From: Pseudomonas monteilii NBRC 103158 = DSM 14164
GTDB lineage: Bacteria > Pseudomonadota > Gammaproteobacteria > Pseudomonadales > Pseudomonadaceae
Assembly: GCF_000730605.1 (NCBI RefSeq)
Contig: NZ_BBIS01000049.1
Span: 1 to 64,000 of the forward strand
Length of the DNA stretch: 64,000 bases
Direction: 5' to 3'
How positions within the stretch are numbered: the stretch's first letter is position 1; the number at the start of each line of letters is the position of its first letter. Shown here piece after piece: positions 51,656-60,452 of this stretch. Under the pieces are notes generated by a model. The model saw only the letters and a program-made list of their open reading frames with translations. It did not search any database and was not told the origin of the DNA. The position numbers and the translations under genes were made by a program.

Positions 51656-52903
51656 ATGCGCATTCTCTGGACACTGCCGTACCTGCCTTGGCCAACTACC
51701 AGCGGCAGCAAGACCCGGCAATACCACCTGATGCGCGCACTGGCACAGCAAGGCCACCGCATTACCCTGCTGGTGCAGTCGAAAATCCCGCTCAGCGATG
51801 CGGCCCGCGAAGCCCTGGAGCCGCTACTCGAGCGGCTGATCGTGCTACCCCGTCGGCCACTGCACAGCCCGCTGAACCTGCTGGCTTCGCCAATCATCGA
51901 CTACCCCATGCGGGCGATCATCAATGGCCTGTCCCCTTGCCTGCGGCACCGCTTCGAGCAATTGCTGGACGAACCGTGGGACGTGATCCAGATCGAGCAC
52001 AGCTACAGCTTCCAGCCGTTCGAAAAGGCTTTGCAGGCACGCGGGCTGCCCTACATGCTCAGCGAGCACACGCTGGAGTCCGTGATGGGCGGTGCCTGCC
52101 ACGACCGCCTGCCGCTCTGTCTACGCCCGCTCAATGCCTTTGACCGCTGGCGCTACCGGCGCTGGGAACAGCGGGTGCTACGCCAACCTACCGAGCTGGT
52201 GGCGGTCAGCGCTCACGATGCCGAGCTGATCGCGCAGATCAGCGGGCGCCCGGTGAACGTGGTGGTCAATGGTGTGGATTGTGATTTCTACCAGCACGTG
52301 CAACCGGCGCTGCATAGCCAGCGCTTGTTGTTCGTGGGCAACTTCGAGTATGGCGCCAACCTGGAAGCCATCGAGTGGGCGCTGGAAGACATCATGCCGC
52401 AAGTGTGGATGAGCAACCCGGCGGTGCGCCTGGCGATAGCCGGGCATGCGCTGCCAATCAGCTGGAAATTGCACTGGAACGACCCGCGCATCGAATGGTT
52501 CGGCTACCGCCCTGACCTGCGCGAGCTGCAAAAGCGTTCGGCACTGTTCTTCGCCCCGCTGCGCTATGCCGGCGGCTCCAAAGTAAAAATCCTCGAGGCC
52601 ATGGCCGCCGGCCTGCCGGTGATCACCACCGGCAAAGGCGTATCGGGCCTGGCCGCGAACAACGGTGAGCACTACCTGGGCAGTGATGACGGTGACCAGC
52701 TCGCCCTGCTGATCACCCAACTGCTCAACCAGCCCTGGCGCATGAGCCAACTGAGCGATGCTGGGCGGCAATTCGCCCGTCAACGCCACGACTGGAGCGT
52801 GGCGGCCCAGCAACTGGAGAACGTGCACATGCGCCTGGCCCAGGCAGCGCCCGCCGAGGCCGCACCGCTGGGCAGTGCCTGGCTGGGCCGCTCAGCCAAG
52901 TAG
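51656..52903 (+). CDS. Glycosyltransferase family 4 protein
   Basis: This 415-residue GT-B enzyme starts MRILWTLPYLPWPTTSGSKTRQYHLMRALAQQGHRITLL, the usual N-terminal Rossmann domain, with the acceptor-side loop IQIEHSYSFQPF. The C-terminal donor domain has LLFVGNFEYGANLEAIEWAL (about 223-242), WFGYRPDLRELQKRSALFFAPLRYAGGSKVKILEAMAAGLPVITT (Glu motif E-x7-E region, about 281-325). There are no membrane helices. It stands alone rather than in a polysaccharide cluster, so donor and acceptor cannot be inferred. Confidence 0.88.
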   Translation: MRILWTLPYLPWPTTSGSKTRQYHLMRALAQQGHRITLLVQSKIPLSDAAREALEPLLERLIVLPRRPLHSPLNLLASPIIDYPMRAIINGLSPCLRHRFEQLLDEPWDVIQIEHSYSFQPFEKALQARGLPYMLSEHTLESVMGGACHDRLPLCLRPLNAFDRWRYRRWEQRVLRQPTELVAVSAHDAELIAQISGRPVNVVVNGVDCDFYQHVQPALHSQRLLFVGNFEYGANLEAIEWALEDIMPQVWMSNPAVRLAIAGHALPISWKLHWNDPRIEWFGYRPDLRELQKRSALFFAPLRYAGGSKVKILEAMAAGLPVITTGKGVSGLAANNGEHYLGSDDGDQLALLITQLLNQPWRMSQLSDAGRQFARQRHDWSVAAQQLENVHMRLAQAAPAEAAPLGSAWLGRSAK

Positions 52904-54118
52904 CTCGCTGAAGGGGATGAACGGCACGCTATCGCCCTGTTTCGGCGTACTGCCTTCGCGCACCTCTACCAGGCCCTCGGCCCAGGCGGCACTGCGCAGC
53001 ACCCCCGAGCTCTGGTTCTTGTAGATGCGCACCTGGCCCTGTTCGATGCGCGCGCGCAGGTATTCGCGGCGCGTGCCAGGCTTGGGCCAGTCGAAGCCCG
53101 CCGGCATGTCGAAACGCAGCGGCGTGACATCGGCCACCCCCTGACGACGGAGCAGGTAGGGCCGGGTCAGCAGGCCAAAGGTGACCAAGGTCGAGGCCGG
53201 GTTGCCCGGCAGGCCGATCACCGGCACGCCCTGGAAGTGGCCGAAGGTCAGCGGTTTGCCCGGTTTGATCGCCAGTTTCCACAACGCCAGCTCGCCGGCT
53301 TCGCGCAGGGCTGCACCGAGGTAGTCGGCCTCACCCACCGAGACACCGCCGGTAGACAAGATAAGGTCAACGTCGCCCAGCGAGGCCAAGCAGGCACGGG
53401 TACGTGCAAGGTCATCCGGCAGGATGCCCGCATCGACCACGTCGCAGCCCAGCCGCTGCAACCAGCTGACCAGCAGCCGACGGTTGCTGTTGTAGATTTG
53501 CCCAGGGCCCAGCGGCAGACCGGGCTCGACCAGCTCGTCACCGGTGGACAGCACCGCCACCCGTACCTTGCGCACCACATCCAGGCGACCATGGCCCAGG
53601 GTCGCCGCCAGGCCCAGTTCGATCGGCCCAAGGCGGGTGCCGGCGCTCATTACCTGCTCACCCTTGCGGGTTTCCTGGCCCTGAGGGCGTATGTTCTGCC
53701 CGGTTTGCAACGCTTCAAGAAAGCGTACCCGGCCATCTTCGAGCCCTTCGGTGTTTTCCTGCATCTCGACGCAGTCGGCGCCTTCCGGCACCGGCGCACC
53801 TGTAAAGATTCGCGCGCAGGTGCCTGGCTGCAGCGGCTGTGGCGCATGCCCGGCAAAAATGCGCTGGCTGACCGGCAGCGGCTGGCCCTGCCAGTCAGCG
53901 CTGCGCAACGCATAACCGTCCATGGCGCTGTTCGGCCAGGGCGGCAGGTCGAGCGAGGCCACCAGGTCGGTGGCCAGCACGCGGCCTTCGGCGTCGGCCA
54001 ACGGCAGGTTTTCGGTCTCGTGGATGGGCGCCGCCTCGGCCAGCGCCAGCAGTTGCTCCAGGGCCTGCTCCACCGGCATCAGCGGCCGGGCCTGGCCGGC
54101 CTCAGCCACGGCTGTCAC
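52892..54118 (-). CDS. moeA: Molybdopterin molybdenumtransferase MoeA
   Basis: MoeA inserts molybdenum into adenylylated molybdopterin to make the molybdenum cofactor. The 408-residue protein has domain III motif AMDGYALRSADW (about 65-76), FTGAPVPEGADCVEMQEN (about 105-122), the MoCF-binding domain with VAVLSTGDEL and STGGVSVGEADYLG, LPGNPAST, and the C-terminal barrel. The start is GTG at 54118, overlapping the end of moaB by 17 bases; a GTG three codons later is also possible. Its end overlaps the convergent glycosyltransferase end by 12 bases. Confidence 0.93.
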   Translation of the reverse strand: MTAVAEAGQARPLMPVEQALEQLLALAEAAPIHETENLPLADAEGRVLATDLVASLDLPPWPNSAMDGYALRSADWQGQPLPVSQRIFAGHAPQPLQPGTCARIFTGAPVPEGADCVEMQENTEGLEDGRVRFLEALQTGQNIRPQGQETRKGEQVMSAGTRLGPIELGLAATLGHGRLDVVRKVRVAVLSTGDELVEPGLPLGPGQIYNSNRRLLVSWLQRLGCDVVDAGILPDDLARTRACLASLGDVDLILSTGGVSVGEADYLGAALREAGELALWKLAIKPGKPLTFGHFQGVPVIGLPGNPASTLVTFGLLTRPYLLRRQGVADVTPLRFDMPAGFDWPKPGTRREYLRARIEQGQVRIYKNQSSGVLRSAAWAEGLVEVREGSTPKQGDSVPFIPFSELLG

Positions 54119-54641
54119 AGGCCGCTGCCTGCTTCAGGTGCGCAACGAAGTTGCACGGACGATGGCGGGCATCGAGTTGTTCGGCAAGGATGCCATCCCA
54201 GCCGGTGCGCACGGCGTTGGTCGAGCCCGGCAGGCAGCACACCAAGGTACCGTTGGCCAGCCCGGCCAAGGCACGCGACTGCACAGTGGATGTGCCAATG
54301 TCGGCCACGGAGATCTGCCGGAACAACTCTCCAAACCCCTCCACCTGTTTGTCCAGCAGGCAGGCCACCGCCTCGGGCGTACTGTCGCGGCCGGTAAAGC
54401 CGGTCCCCCCCGTGATCAACACCACTTGCACGTTGTCATCGGCGATCCAAGTGGCAACCTGGGCGCGGATCTTGTACAGGTCATCCTTGAGCAGCACGCG
54501 CTCGGCCAAACGGTGGCCGGCTGCACTCAGGCGATCGACGAACAGCTGCCCGGAGGTGTCGGTGTCGAAAGTACGGGTGTCGCTGACCGTGAGCACGGCG
54601 ATGTTCAGCGCCACGAAGGGGGTATCTGCCTTGGCTTTCAT
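54102..54641 (-). CDS. moaB: Molybdenum cofactor biosynthesis protein MoaB
   Basis: This 179-residue MoCF/MogA-like protein has the molybdopterin-binding motif VLITGGTGFTGRDSTPEAV (about 74-92), with VLTVSDTRTFDTDTSGQLF at the start and LPGSTNAVRTGWD (about 138-150). It adenylylates or binds molybdopterin ahead of MoeA. The two genes overlap and are clearly one operon. ATG 54641 gives MKAKADTPFVALNIAVL, as expected. Confidence 0.94.
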   Translation of the reverse strand: MKAKADTPFVALNIAVLTVSDTRTFDTDTSGQLFVDRLSAAGHRLAERVLLKDDLYKIRAQVATWIADDNVQVVLITGGTGFTGRDSTPEAVACLLDKQVEGFGELFRQISVADIGTSTVQSRALAGLANGTLVCCLPGSTNAVRTGWDGILAEQLDARHRPCNFVAHLKQAAACDSRG

Positions 54642-54774
54642 GGGTGTCCGTCACAACAGGATGAGATGGCCGCAGTTATATCACAGCGCACCTTTCCCGA
54701 CGTTGCGCCCATGGCGATTGCCCTCGGTCAATAGGCCGGGTTTGCCGCTATGCTGCACTAAAGAAGGAACTTGC

Positions 54775-54798
54775 ATGGACACCCTGCGTCTTAACTGA
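54775..54798 (+). CDS. Candidate 7-codon leader ORF before the YgdI lipoprotein gene
   Basis: ATG GAC ACC CTG CGT CTT AAC TGA encodes MDTLRLN. AAGAAGGAAC lies 5 bases before it, a stronger ribosome site than many real genes here have. It ends 31 bases before the lipoprotein ATG and may be a translated leader. No database support is claimed. Confidence 0.35.
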   Translation: MDTLRLN

Positions 54799-54828
54799 CA
54801 TCTAGCACCATCGCACTGGAGAAACACG

Positions 54829-55050
54829 ATGATTCAACGGACCCTACCTGCCTTCCTGCTCGCCCTGGGCCTGGGCGCCCTTGCCGGCTGCGCTTCGCCG
54901 ACCGTTATTACCCTGAACGATGGCCGCGAAATCCAGGCCACGGACACCCCGAAGTACGATGAAGACTCCGGTTTCTACGAATTCGAGCAACTGGATGGCA
55001 AGCGCACCCGCCTGAACAAGGACCAGATCCGCACCGTCAAAGAGCTGTGA
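54829..55050 (+). CDS. YgdI/YgdR family lipoprotein
   Basis: This 73-residue lipoprotein has signal MIQRTLPAFLLALGLGALAGC (lipobox LAGC, Cys21), then a single SH3-like YgdI/YgdR domain: VITLNDGREIQATDTPKYDEDSGFYEFEQLDGKRTRLNKDQIRTVKEL. The residues after the Cys (ASPTV) lack Asp at +2, so outer-membrane sorting by the Lol system encoded in this window is expected. GGAG lies about 8 bases upstream. The function of the family is unclear. tRNA-Pro follows. Confidence 0.93.
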   Translation: MIQRTLPAFLLALGLGALAGCASPTVITLNDGREIQATDTPKYDEDSGFYEFEQLDGKRTRLNKDQIRTVKEL

Positions 55051-55130
55051 TCCAGGCGCCCGTTTTGCAAAGCCCCTTTAAACAACAAGGGCTTGTGTGC
55101 AAAAACGGGATGCAGTAGGATTTTGTTCAT

Positions 55131-55207
55131 CGGAGTGTAGCGCAGCCAGGTAGCGCGTCTCGTTCGGGACGAGAAGGCCGCAGGTTCGAATCCTGTCTCT
55201 CCGACCA
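55131..55207 (+). tRNA. proK: tRNA-Pro (anticodon CGG)
   Basis: This is a 77-base tRNA with encoded CCA. The acceptor stem CGGAGTG pairs with CTCTCCG (one T-T mismatch). The D-arm has GCGC...GCGC, and the anticodon stem TCTCG/CGAGA encloses loop TTCGGGA with anticodon CGG at 55165-55167. The T-arm GCAGG-TTCGAAT-CCTGT is intact. It reads proline CCG codons, which are frequent in this GC-rich genome. An intrinsic terminator follows. Confidence 0.97.
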
Positions 55208-55213
55208 AAATCG

Positions 55214-55248
55214 CAACAAAAAGCCCGCCTTGCGCGGGCTTTTTGTTG
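55214..55248. terminator. Bidirectional intrinsic terminator after tRNA-Pro
   Basis: AAAAAGCCCGC and GCGGGCTTTTT form a perfect stem with A/T tracts on both sides, extending to CAAC/GTTG. It lies between the tRNA and the convergent chemoreceptor gene. Confidence 0.92.
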
Positions 55249-55261
55249 TGCCTGAAAACGG

Positions 55262-56878
55262 TCAGGCCGTCAGGCGCGAGGTCACCTCACCCAACTGCCC
55301 CGACAATCCATGCAAGCGCTGCCCGGCCTGCTCGGTATGCTGCACTGCCTGCTGGTTGGCCGTGGCAATACGGGTGATTTCGATCAGGTTGCGCGAGATG
55401 TCTTCGGCTACGCTGGTCTGCTCTTCGGCCGCCGTGGCGATTTGTCGGTTCATGTCGCGGATCGCCTCTACGGACTGGGTGATGCGCTGCAGCATCTGCC
55501 CGGCCTGCTGCACCTGCTCGGCCCCCTCCTCGCTGCGCTGCTGGCCGCTTTCGATCGCCTTGACCGCTTCTACCGCCCCCGACTGCACGGCTTCGATGAT
55601 CTGGTGAATCTCGGCAATCGATGCAGCGGTGCGCTGGGCCAGGCTGCGCACCTCATCGGCAACCACTGCAAACCCACGCCCGGCTTCGCCAGCACGGGCC
55701 GCTTCGATGGCTGCGTTGAGCGCCAGCAGGTTGGTCTGCTCAGCGATGCCACGGATCACCTCCAGCACTTTGCCAATGCGCGTGCTGTCGTGCTCCAGGT
55801 CGCGGATTACCGACGCCGTACCGGCGATTTCACGGTTGACCACACCGATAATGTCGATGGTCTGCTGCATCACCTGCTCGCCGGCCTGGGCGCTGTGGTC
55901 GGCGTCATCTGCCGCGCGAGCGGCCTCGGCGGCGTGACGGGCGACCTCCTGAGCGGTGGCGGACATCTCGTGCATGGCCGTGGCCACCTGGTCGGTACGC
56001 TGGAACTGGTCGTGGGTGCCACGGGCCATGTCGCCGGCGATGCTACGCAACTGGCCACTGGCGCCTTCCAGCTCCTGCGCGTTGTCCTGCAGGCGGCCAA
56101 CGGTATCGGCAAGGAAGTCGCGCAGCGTGTTGGCAGCCCGCGCCAGGCGCCCCAGTTCATCTTCACGGCGGCTATCGACCCGGGCGGCGAAACGCCCTTG
56201 GCTCAGTTGTGCGACATACTCGATCAGTTGGCGGATCGGCTCGATCAGGCTACGGTTGACCAGCCACAGGCTGAGCAGCCCCACCAGCACCGCCGAAGCC
56301 AACATCACCAGCAAGCCCAGCCATACCGTGCGCTCGGCGCTGGCGCTGATGCTGGCCGCACGCTGGCGCGCATCGGCACGCAGCTGCTCGACCAGTTCGC
56401 TCATCTGCTCGCTGGCGGCACGGTCCACGCCTTTGACCGCCTGGTCGCCGACTACCGGGTCACCACCTGCGGCAAGGAAAGCCTGGCGGCCCTGCGCATA
56501 GGCCTGGCCCAACTGCCGATGGCTGTCACGCAACTGCTGCAACTGCGCCTTGAGCCTGGCGTCGCTGCTGTCGATCAACTGCCCGAGCAGCTCTTGAACC
56601 TGTTGTTCACGGGCCTGGAACTGCTGCCAGTACTTGTCCATGTCCGCTGGCTGGCGCCCGCGCAGCAACACGTTCTTCCATTCCTGTACCTGTATCTTGA
56701 ATTGCAGGTTGGCTTCGTCGATCAATTGCGAGGCCCGTAGCGGCCCGTCGACCAGCTCGGCATAACCGCGCACGCTGGACGATAGGAACTGGAAACACAC
56801 CAGGGCGATCAGCAACATCGCCGCCAGGCTGCCGCCGAGCAGCGAGAGAATTTGCACTCTGAGGGATTTACGCAACAT
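55262..56878 (-). CDS. Methyl-accepting chemotaxis protein (chemoreceptor)
   Basis: This 538-residue class I receptor has TM1 (about 11-32), a helical periplasmic ligand domain of ~150 residues, and TM2 (about 186-208). A HAMP domain follows with NRSLIEPIRQLIEYVAQLSQGRF, then a long cytoplasmic coiled-coil. The signalling tip is RGIAEQTNLLALNAAIEAARAGEAGRGFAVVADEVRSLAQRTAAS (about 375-419). The ligand domain has the all-alpha, Gln/Arg-rich character of four-helix-bundle sensors; the ligand is unknown. No CheR-docking pentapeptide is seen at the C-terminus (SRLTA). Confidence 0.95.
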   Translation of the reverse strand: MLRKSLRVQILSLLGGSLAAMLLIALVCFQFLSSSVRGYAELVDGPLRASQLIDEANLQFKIQVQEWKNVLLRGRQPADMDKYWQQFQAREQQVQELLGQLIDSSDARLKAQLQQLRDSHRQLGQAYAQGRQAFLAAGGDPVVGDQAVKGVDRAASEQMSELVEQLRADARQRAASISASAERTVWLGLLVMLASAVLVGLLSLWLVNRSLIEPIRQLIEYVAQLSQGRFAARVDSRREDELGRLARAANTLRDFLADTVGRLQDNAQELEGASGQLRSIAGDMARGTHDQFQRTDQVATAMHEMSATAQEVARHAAEAARAADDADHSAQAGEQVMQQTIDIIGVVNREIAGTASVIRDLEHDSTRIGKVLEVIRGIAEQTNLLALNAAIEAARAGEAGRGFAVVADEVRSLAQRTAASIAEIHQIIEAVQSGAVEAVKAIESGQQRSEEGAEQVQQAGQMLQRITQSVEAIRDMNRQIATAAEEQTSVAEDISRNLIEITRIATANQQAVQHTEQAGQRLHGLSGQLGEVTSRLTA

Positions 56879-56942
56879 CTAGGGTCTCGGAACCAGAGAG
56901 AGAGGGCTGGGGCCGCTGTGCAGCCCCCATTACTGCCAGGCC

Positions 56943-56973
56943 AAAAAAAAGCTGCCATCAAGCAATGGCAGCC
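56943..56973 (-). terminator. Intrinsic terminator of the MsbA-like exporter gene
   Basis: On the minus strand GCTGCCATTG...ATGGCAGC folds into an 8-bp stem followed by eight U residues. It lies about 75 bases after the exporter stop and 65 before the chemoreceptor start. Confidence 0.88.
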
Positions 56974-57050
56974 AGGTCGAGCACTTACGCAACAGTTGAG
57001 GCAGATACTCTCAGGCAATTGCTACAAAAATGTTACAAAACCGCGACACC

Positions 57051-58814
57051 CTACCCTGTGGTGAACTGCAAGGCCGCCAACCGCGCATACAGCGGGCTTT
57101 CCTCGATCAACTGACGGTGTGTGCCCACCGCCACCAGCCGCCCCTTGTCGATGACCGCGATACGTTCGGCATGCTGCACCGTGGCCAGGCGATGGGCGAT
57201 CACCAGCGTGGTGCGCCCGGCCATCAGGCTGGGCAACGCCTGCTGGATCAGGTGCTCGCTCTGTGCGTCGAGGGCGCTGGTGGCTTCATCCAGCAACAGG
57301 ATCGGCGCATCCACCAGCAACGCCCGGGCAATCGCCAGGCGCTGCCGCTGCCCACCGGAAAGCCCGATACCGCCCTCGCCCAAGGGCGTCTGGTAGCCTT
57401 GCGGCAGCTGCCGGATGAATTCATCGGCATAGGCACCGCGGGCGGCTGCCTCGACTTCTGCCAGGGTCGCCTCGGGCCGGCCATAACGGATGTTGGCCTC
57501 CACCGTGCCACGGAACAGCGAGGGGTTTTGCGCCACCAGGGCGAACTGGCGGCGCAGCTGGTCAGGGTCGAGGGCGGTAATCGCCTGACCATCGAGCAGG
57601 ATGCGCCCTTGCTGTGGGTCGTAAAAACGCAGCAACAAATCGAACAGCGTCGACTTGCCTGCACCCGAGGGGCCAACCAGGGCAACGGTCTGCCCAGGTT
57701 CGATGGCCAGGCTCAGGCCATCGACAGCCGCCACCGTAGGCCGTGACGGGTAGGCGAACACCACCTCCTGCAATTCGATGTGCCCGCTGGCCCGCTGTTT
57801 TGGTAGCGCCTGCGCCAGCTCGGGCGGCAGGATTGCACTGCGCGCAGCCAACAGTTCGGCAATACGCTCGGCGGCACCGGCGGCACGCTGCAGCTCGCCG
57901 ATCACCTCACTGAGGGTACCGAAGGCGCTACCGACGATCAGGCTGTAGAACACGAATGCAGCCAGCTCGCCAGCAGAAATACGCCCGGCAATCACGTCCA
58001 TGCCGCCGACCCACAACATCACCCCCACCGCCCCCAACACCAGCACGATCACCAGGGTGATCAGCCAGGCACGCTGGGCAATCCGCTTGCGGGCCACGCT
58101 GAACGCTGCTTCGACGGTGCCCGCGAACAGTTCGCGGTCGTGCGCCTGGTGGTTGTAGGCCTGCACCGTCTTGATCTGCCCCAGCGTTTCGGCCACGTAG
58201 CTGCCCACATCGGCCACCCGGTCCTGGCTCTGCCGCGACAGGCTGCGCACCCGGCGACCGAACAGCAGGATAGGTGCCAACACCAACGGCAGGGCCACCA
58301 CCACGATACTGGTGAGCTTGGGGTTGGTGATGAACAGCAACACCACGCCGCCGATGACCATCAACGCGTTACGCAAGAACATCGACAACGATGAGCCGAT
58401 GACCGATTGCAGCAAGGTGGTGTCCGCCGTCAGCCGCGACTGGATCTCGGAGCTGCGGTTGTCTTCGAAAAAGCCGGGGTGCAGGCCGATCAGGTGATCG
58501 AAAACGGCGCGACGGATATCGGCCACACACCGCTCGCCAATCCACGAGACCAGGTAAAAGCGGCTGAAAGTGCCCACCGCCAAGGCCAGCACCAGCAGCA
58601 GGAACAACCCGATGGTCTGGTTGAGCTGGTGCGCGGAGCGGGTCATGAAGCCCTGGTCCACCAACAGGCGGATGCCCTGCCCCATCGACAGGGTGATGGC
58701 GGCGGTGACCACCAGGGCCAGCAAGGCCAGCAGCACTTGCCGGCGATAGGGGCGGACGAACTGCCAGGCCAGGCGCAACGCGCGGCGCTGACGTGGGGAA
58801 ACCGATTCGGGCAT
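57051..58814 (-). CDS. MsbA/LmrA-type ABC exporter (half transporter)
   Basis: The 587-residue protein has an N-terminal six-helix exporter domain (about 25-310, with YLVSWIGERCVADIRRAVFDHLIGLHPGFFEDNRSSEIQSRLTADTTLLQ) and a C-terminal ATPase. Walker A is ALVGPSGAGKSTLFDLLLRFYDPQQG (about 372-397), the signature is GIGLSGGQRQRLAIARALL and Walker B is ILLLDEATSALD, with the H-loop VIAHRLATV. It forms a homodimer. Family relatives export lipid A, drugs or peptides. True msbA is usually linked to lpxK in Pseudomonas, which is not seen here, so I leave the gene unnamed. ATG 58814 gives MPESVSPRQRRALRLAW. Confidence 0.92.
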   Translation of the reverse strand: MPESVSPRQRRALRLAWQFVRPYRRQVLLALLALVVTAAITLSMGQGIRLLVDQGFMTRSAHQLNQTIGLFLLLVLALAVGTFSRFYLVSWIGERCVADIRRAVFDHLIGLHPGFFEDNRSSEIQSRLTADTTLLQSVIGSSLSMFLRNALMVIGGVVLLFITNPKLTSIVVVALPLVLAPILLFGRRVRSLSRQSQDRVADVGSYVAETLGQIKTVQAYNHQAHDRELFAGTVEAAFSVARKRIAQRAWLITLVIVLVLGAVGVMLWVGGMDVIAGRISAGELAAFVFYSLIVGSAFGTLSEVIGELQRAAGAAERIAELLAARSAILPPELAQALPKQRASGHIELQEVVFAYPSRPTVAAVDGLSLAIEPGQTVALVGPSGAGKSTLFDLLLRFYDPQQGRILLDGQAITALDPDQLRRQFALVAQNPSLFRGTVEANIRYGRPEATLAEVEAAARGAYADEFIRQLPQGYQTPLGEGGIGLSGGQRQRLAIARALLVDAPILLLDEATSALDAQSEHLIQQALPSLMAGRTTLVIAHRLATVQHAERIAVIDKGRLVAVGTHRQLIEESPLYARLAALQFTTG

Positions 58815-59023
58815 GGCGACGACCAAAATGCAGGGGAAGCCGCAGATTACCACTCATCCAAGCTGTGGGAATGCCTGCAGGTTGCTATAGCCCATCGGTC
58901 TAACCAGTCGCTGGAGCTTTCACCTGGTTTCTGTTGGACTGTTGCTGCCGTGACACAGAAGCTGTCACAGGCCAGTCACGGCGCAGGGCTAACTTGAGCT
59001 TGAACCTGATGAGGAGACAGTGC

Positions 59024-59197
59024 ATGAGCTTGCAGCATGGCAGTGACAACCAGAAGCCCCGGGCCACCCCGCAATCGCAGGTGTGCGGTTCGATCATCGA
59101 CGCCCAGGGGCGCGAAGTGCCGATCACCGAGCAGATGATCCAGCACGCCTGCAAGGCCCTGGAAGAAAGCCGGGCCGAGCGCGTACGCAAAGGTTGA
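59024..59197 (+). CDS. PA1571-family microprotein (57 aa)
   Basis: This short basic protein begins MSLQHGSDNQKPRATPQSQVCGSIIDAQGREVPITEQMIQHACKALEESRAERVRKG. The VCGSIIDAQGREVPITEQMIQ core is the conserved feature of a small Pseudomonas family (PA1571-like). GAGGAGAC lies about 5 bases before ATG 59024, which marks the true start; upstream in-frame ATGs have none. A strong terminator follows. The function is unknown; a small regulatory or binding protein is possible. Confidence 0.8.
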   Translation: MSLQHGSDNQKPRATPQSQVCGSIIDAQGREVPITEQMIQHACKALEESRAERVRKG

Positions 59198-59213
59198 CCG
59201 ACGAATTATTTGC

Positions 59214-59239
59214 AACCCGGCGCTCGCGCCGGGTTTTTA
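59214..59239 (+). terminator. Intrinsic terminator of the microprotein gene
   Basis: CCCGGCG and CGCCGGG form a 7-bp stem with a 4-base loop, followed by TTTTTATT. It sits between convergent genes. Confidence 0.9.
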
Positions 59240-59249
59240 TTGGCCTGAA

Positions 59250-60392
59250 TCAGGCCAGCACCCCACCCAAGGCACTGACCAGCTGCGCCAACTGTGGCGA
59301 CTCACCCCGCAAGCGCACCGCCAGCCCTTCGATCTCGCGACGTGGCGGGTACTGCTTGCGCAACTGGTCGAACGCCGCCCGCTGCAGCTGCGGGTCGTCG
59401 CTCAGGCTGCGGCGGAAGTCCGCATCATCGCGGCGTGGGTCGTACACGGCGCGGCACAGGGTCGCCAAGGCCCAGGCCGGGTCGGTGCCAGCATCCAGTT
59501 CGATTTGTGCCAGTGGCGGCCGGGGCAGCAAGTCTGCCAGTTGCACCTGCTCGTCCACGCCGAGAAAGCGACACAACGCCTGGTAGATCTGCGCCGTACC
59601 ACGCTGGCGGCCATCGAGGCTGTAGCCGGCAATGTGCGGCGAAGCCAGCGTGCACAGGTCGGCCAGTTGCAGGTCGACCTGCGGCTCGCCCTCCCACACA
59701 TCCAGCACCGCATGCACGTCTTCACGGTCCAGCAGCAGCTCGCGCAAGGCGGCGTTATCCACCACCGGGCCACGACTGGCGTTGATCAGCCAGGCCCCTG
59801 GGCGCAACTGCGCCAGCTGCGCCTGCCCCAGCAAGTGCCAGGTCGGGTGCTCGCCGGCACGCTGCAACGGGGTATGCAGGCTGATCACATCGCACTGCTG
59901 CAAAATCGTCTCGAGGCTGACGTAGTCGCCACCCTCAGCGGCCTGGCGCGGCGGGTCGCACACCAGTACCTTCCAGCCCAGGCCGTGAAGCACCCGCACC
60001 AGGCGGCCGCCCACCTCACCCGCACCCACCACGCCATACACGCGTTCGGGCAGTGCCACGCCATCGAGCTCGGCCAAGGTCAGTACGCTGCCCAGCACGT
60101 AGTCGACCACGCCGCGTGCATTGCAGCCCGGCGCACTGCTCCAGCGGATGCCGGCTTCGGCAAAGTAGTCCAGGTCCAGGTGATCGGTACCGATGGTGCA
60201 AGTGCCGACAAAGCGTACGCGGCTGCCTTCGAGCAGTTGGCGGTCGACCTTGGTCACCGAGCGCACCAGCAGGATATCGGCGTCCTTGACGCTGGCGGCA
60301 TCGAGGCTTCGGCCCGGGTAGCGGCGAATTTCACCGAAACCCTGGAAGAAGGCATCGAGCAGCGGGATGTTCTCGTCGGCAACTATCAGCAT
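59250..60392 (-). CDS. pdxB: Erythronate-4-phosphate dehydrogenase PdxB
   Basis: PdxB oxidises 4-phosphoerythronate in the DXP-dependent pyridoxal 5'-phosphate pathway. The 380-residue protein is of the D-2-hydroxyacid dehydrogenase family, with MLIVADENIPLLDAFFQGFGEIRRYPGR and VGTCTIGTDHLDLDYF. The NAD motif is VYGVVGAGEVGGRLVRVLHGLG (about 117-138). The catalytic set is Arg in INASRGPVVDNAAL, Glu in DVWEGEPQVD and His in LCTLASPHIAGYSLDGRQRG. The C-terminal dimerisation domain is present. Confidence 0.95.
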   Translation of the reverse strand: MLIVADENIPLLDAFFQGFGEIRRYPGRSLDAASVKDADILLVRSVTKVDRQLLEGSRVRFVGTCTIGTDHLDLDYFAEAGIRWSSAPGCNARGVVDYVLGSVLTLAELDGVALPERVYGVVGAGEVGGRLVRVLHGLGWKVLVCDPPRQAAEGGDYVSLETILQQCDVISLHTPLQRAGEHPTWHLLGQAQLAQLRPGAWLINASRGPVVDNAALRELLLDREDVHAVLDVWEGEPQVDLQLADLCTLASPHIAGYSLDGRQRGTAQIYQALCRFLGVDEQVQLADLLPRPPLAQIELDAGTDPAWALATLCRAVYDPRRDDADFRRSLSDDPQLQRAAFDQLRKQYPPRREIEGLAVRLRGESPQLAQLVSALGGVLA

Positions 60393-60452
60393 GGCGCTCT
60401 CCTGTCTGGGGAACGCAGTGTAGGCGCAACGCGGGGCGTGTTCCAGAGCGCT

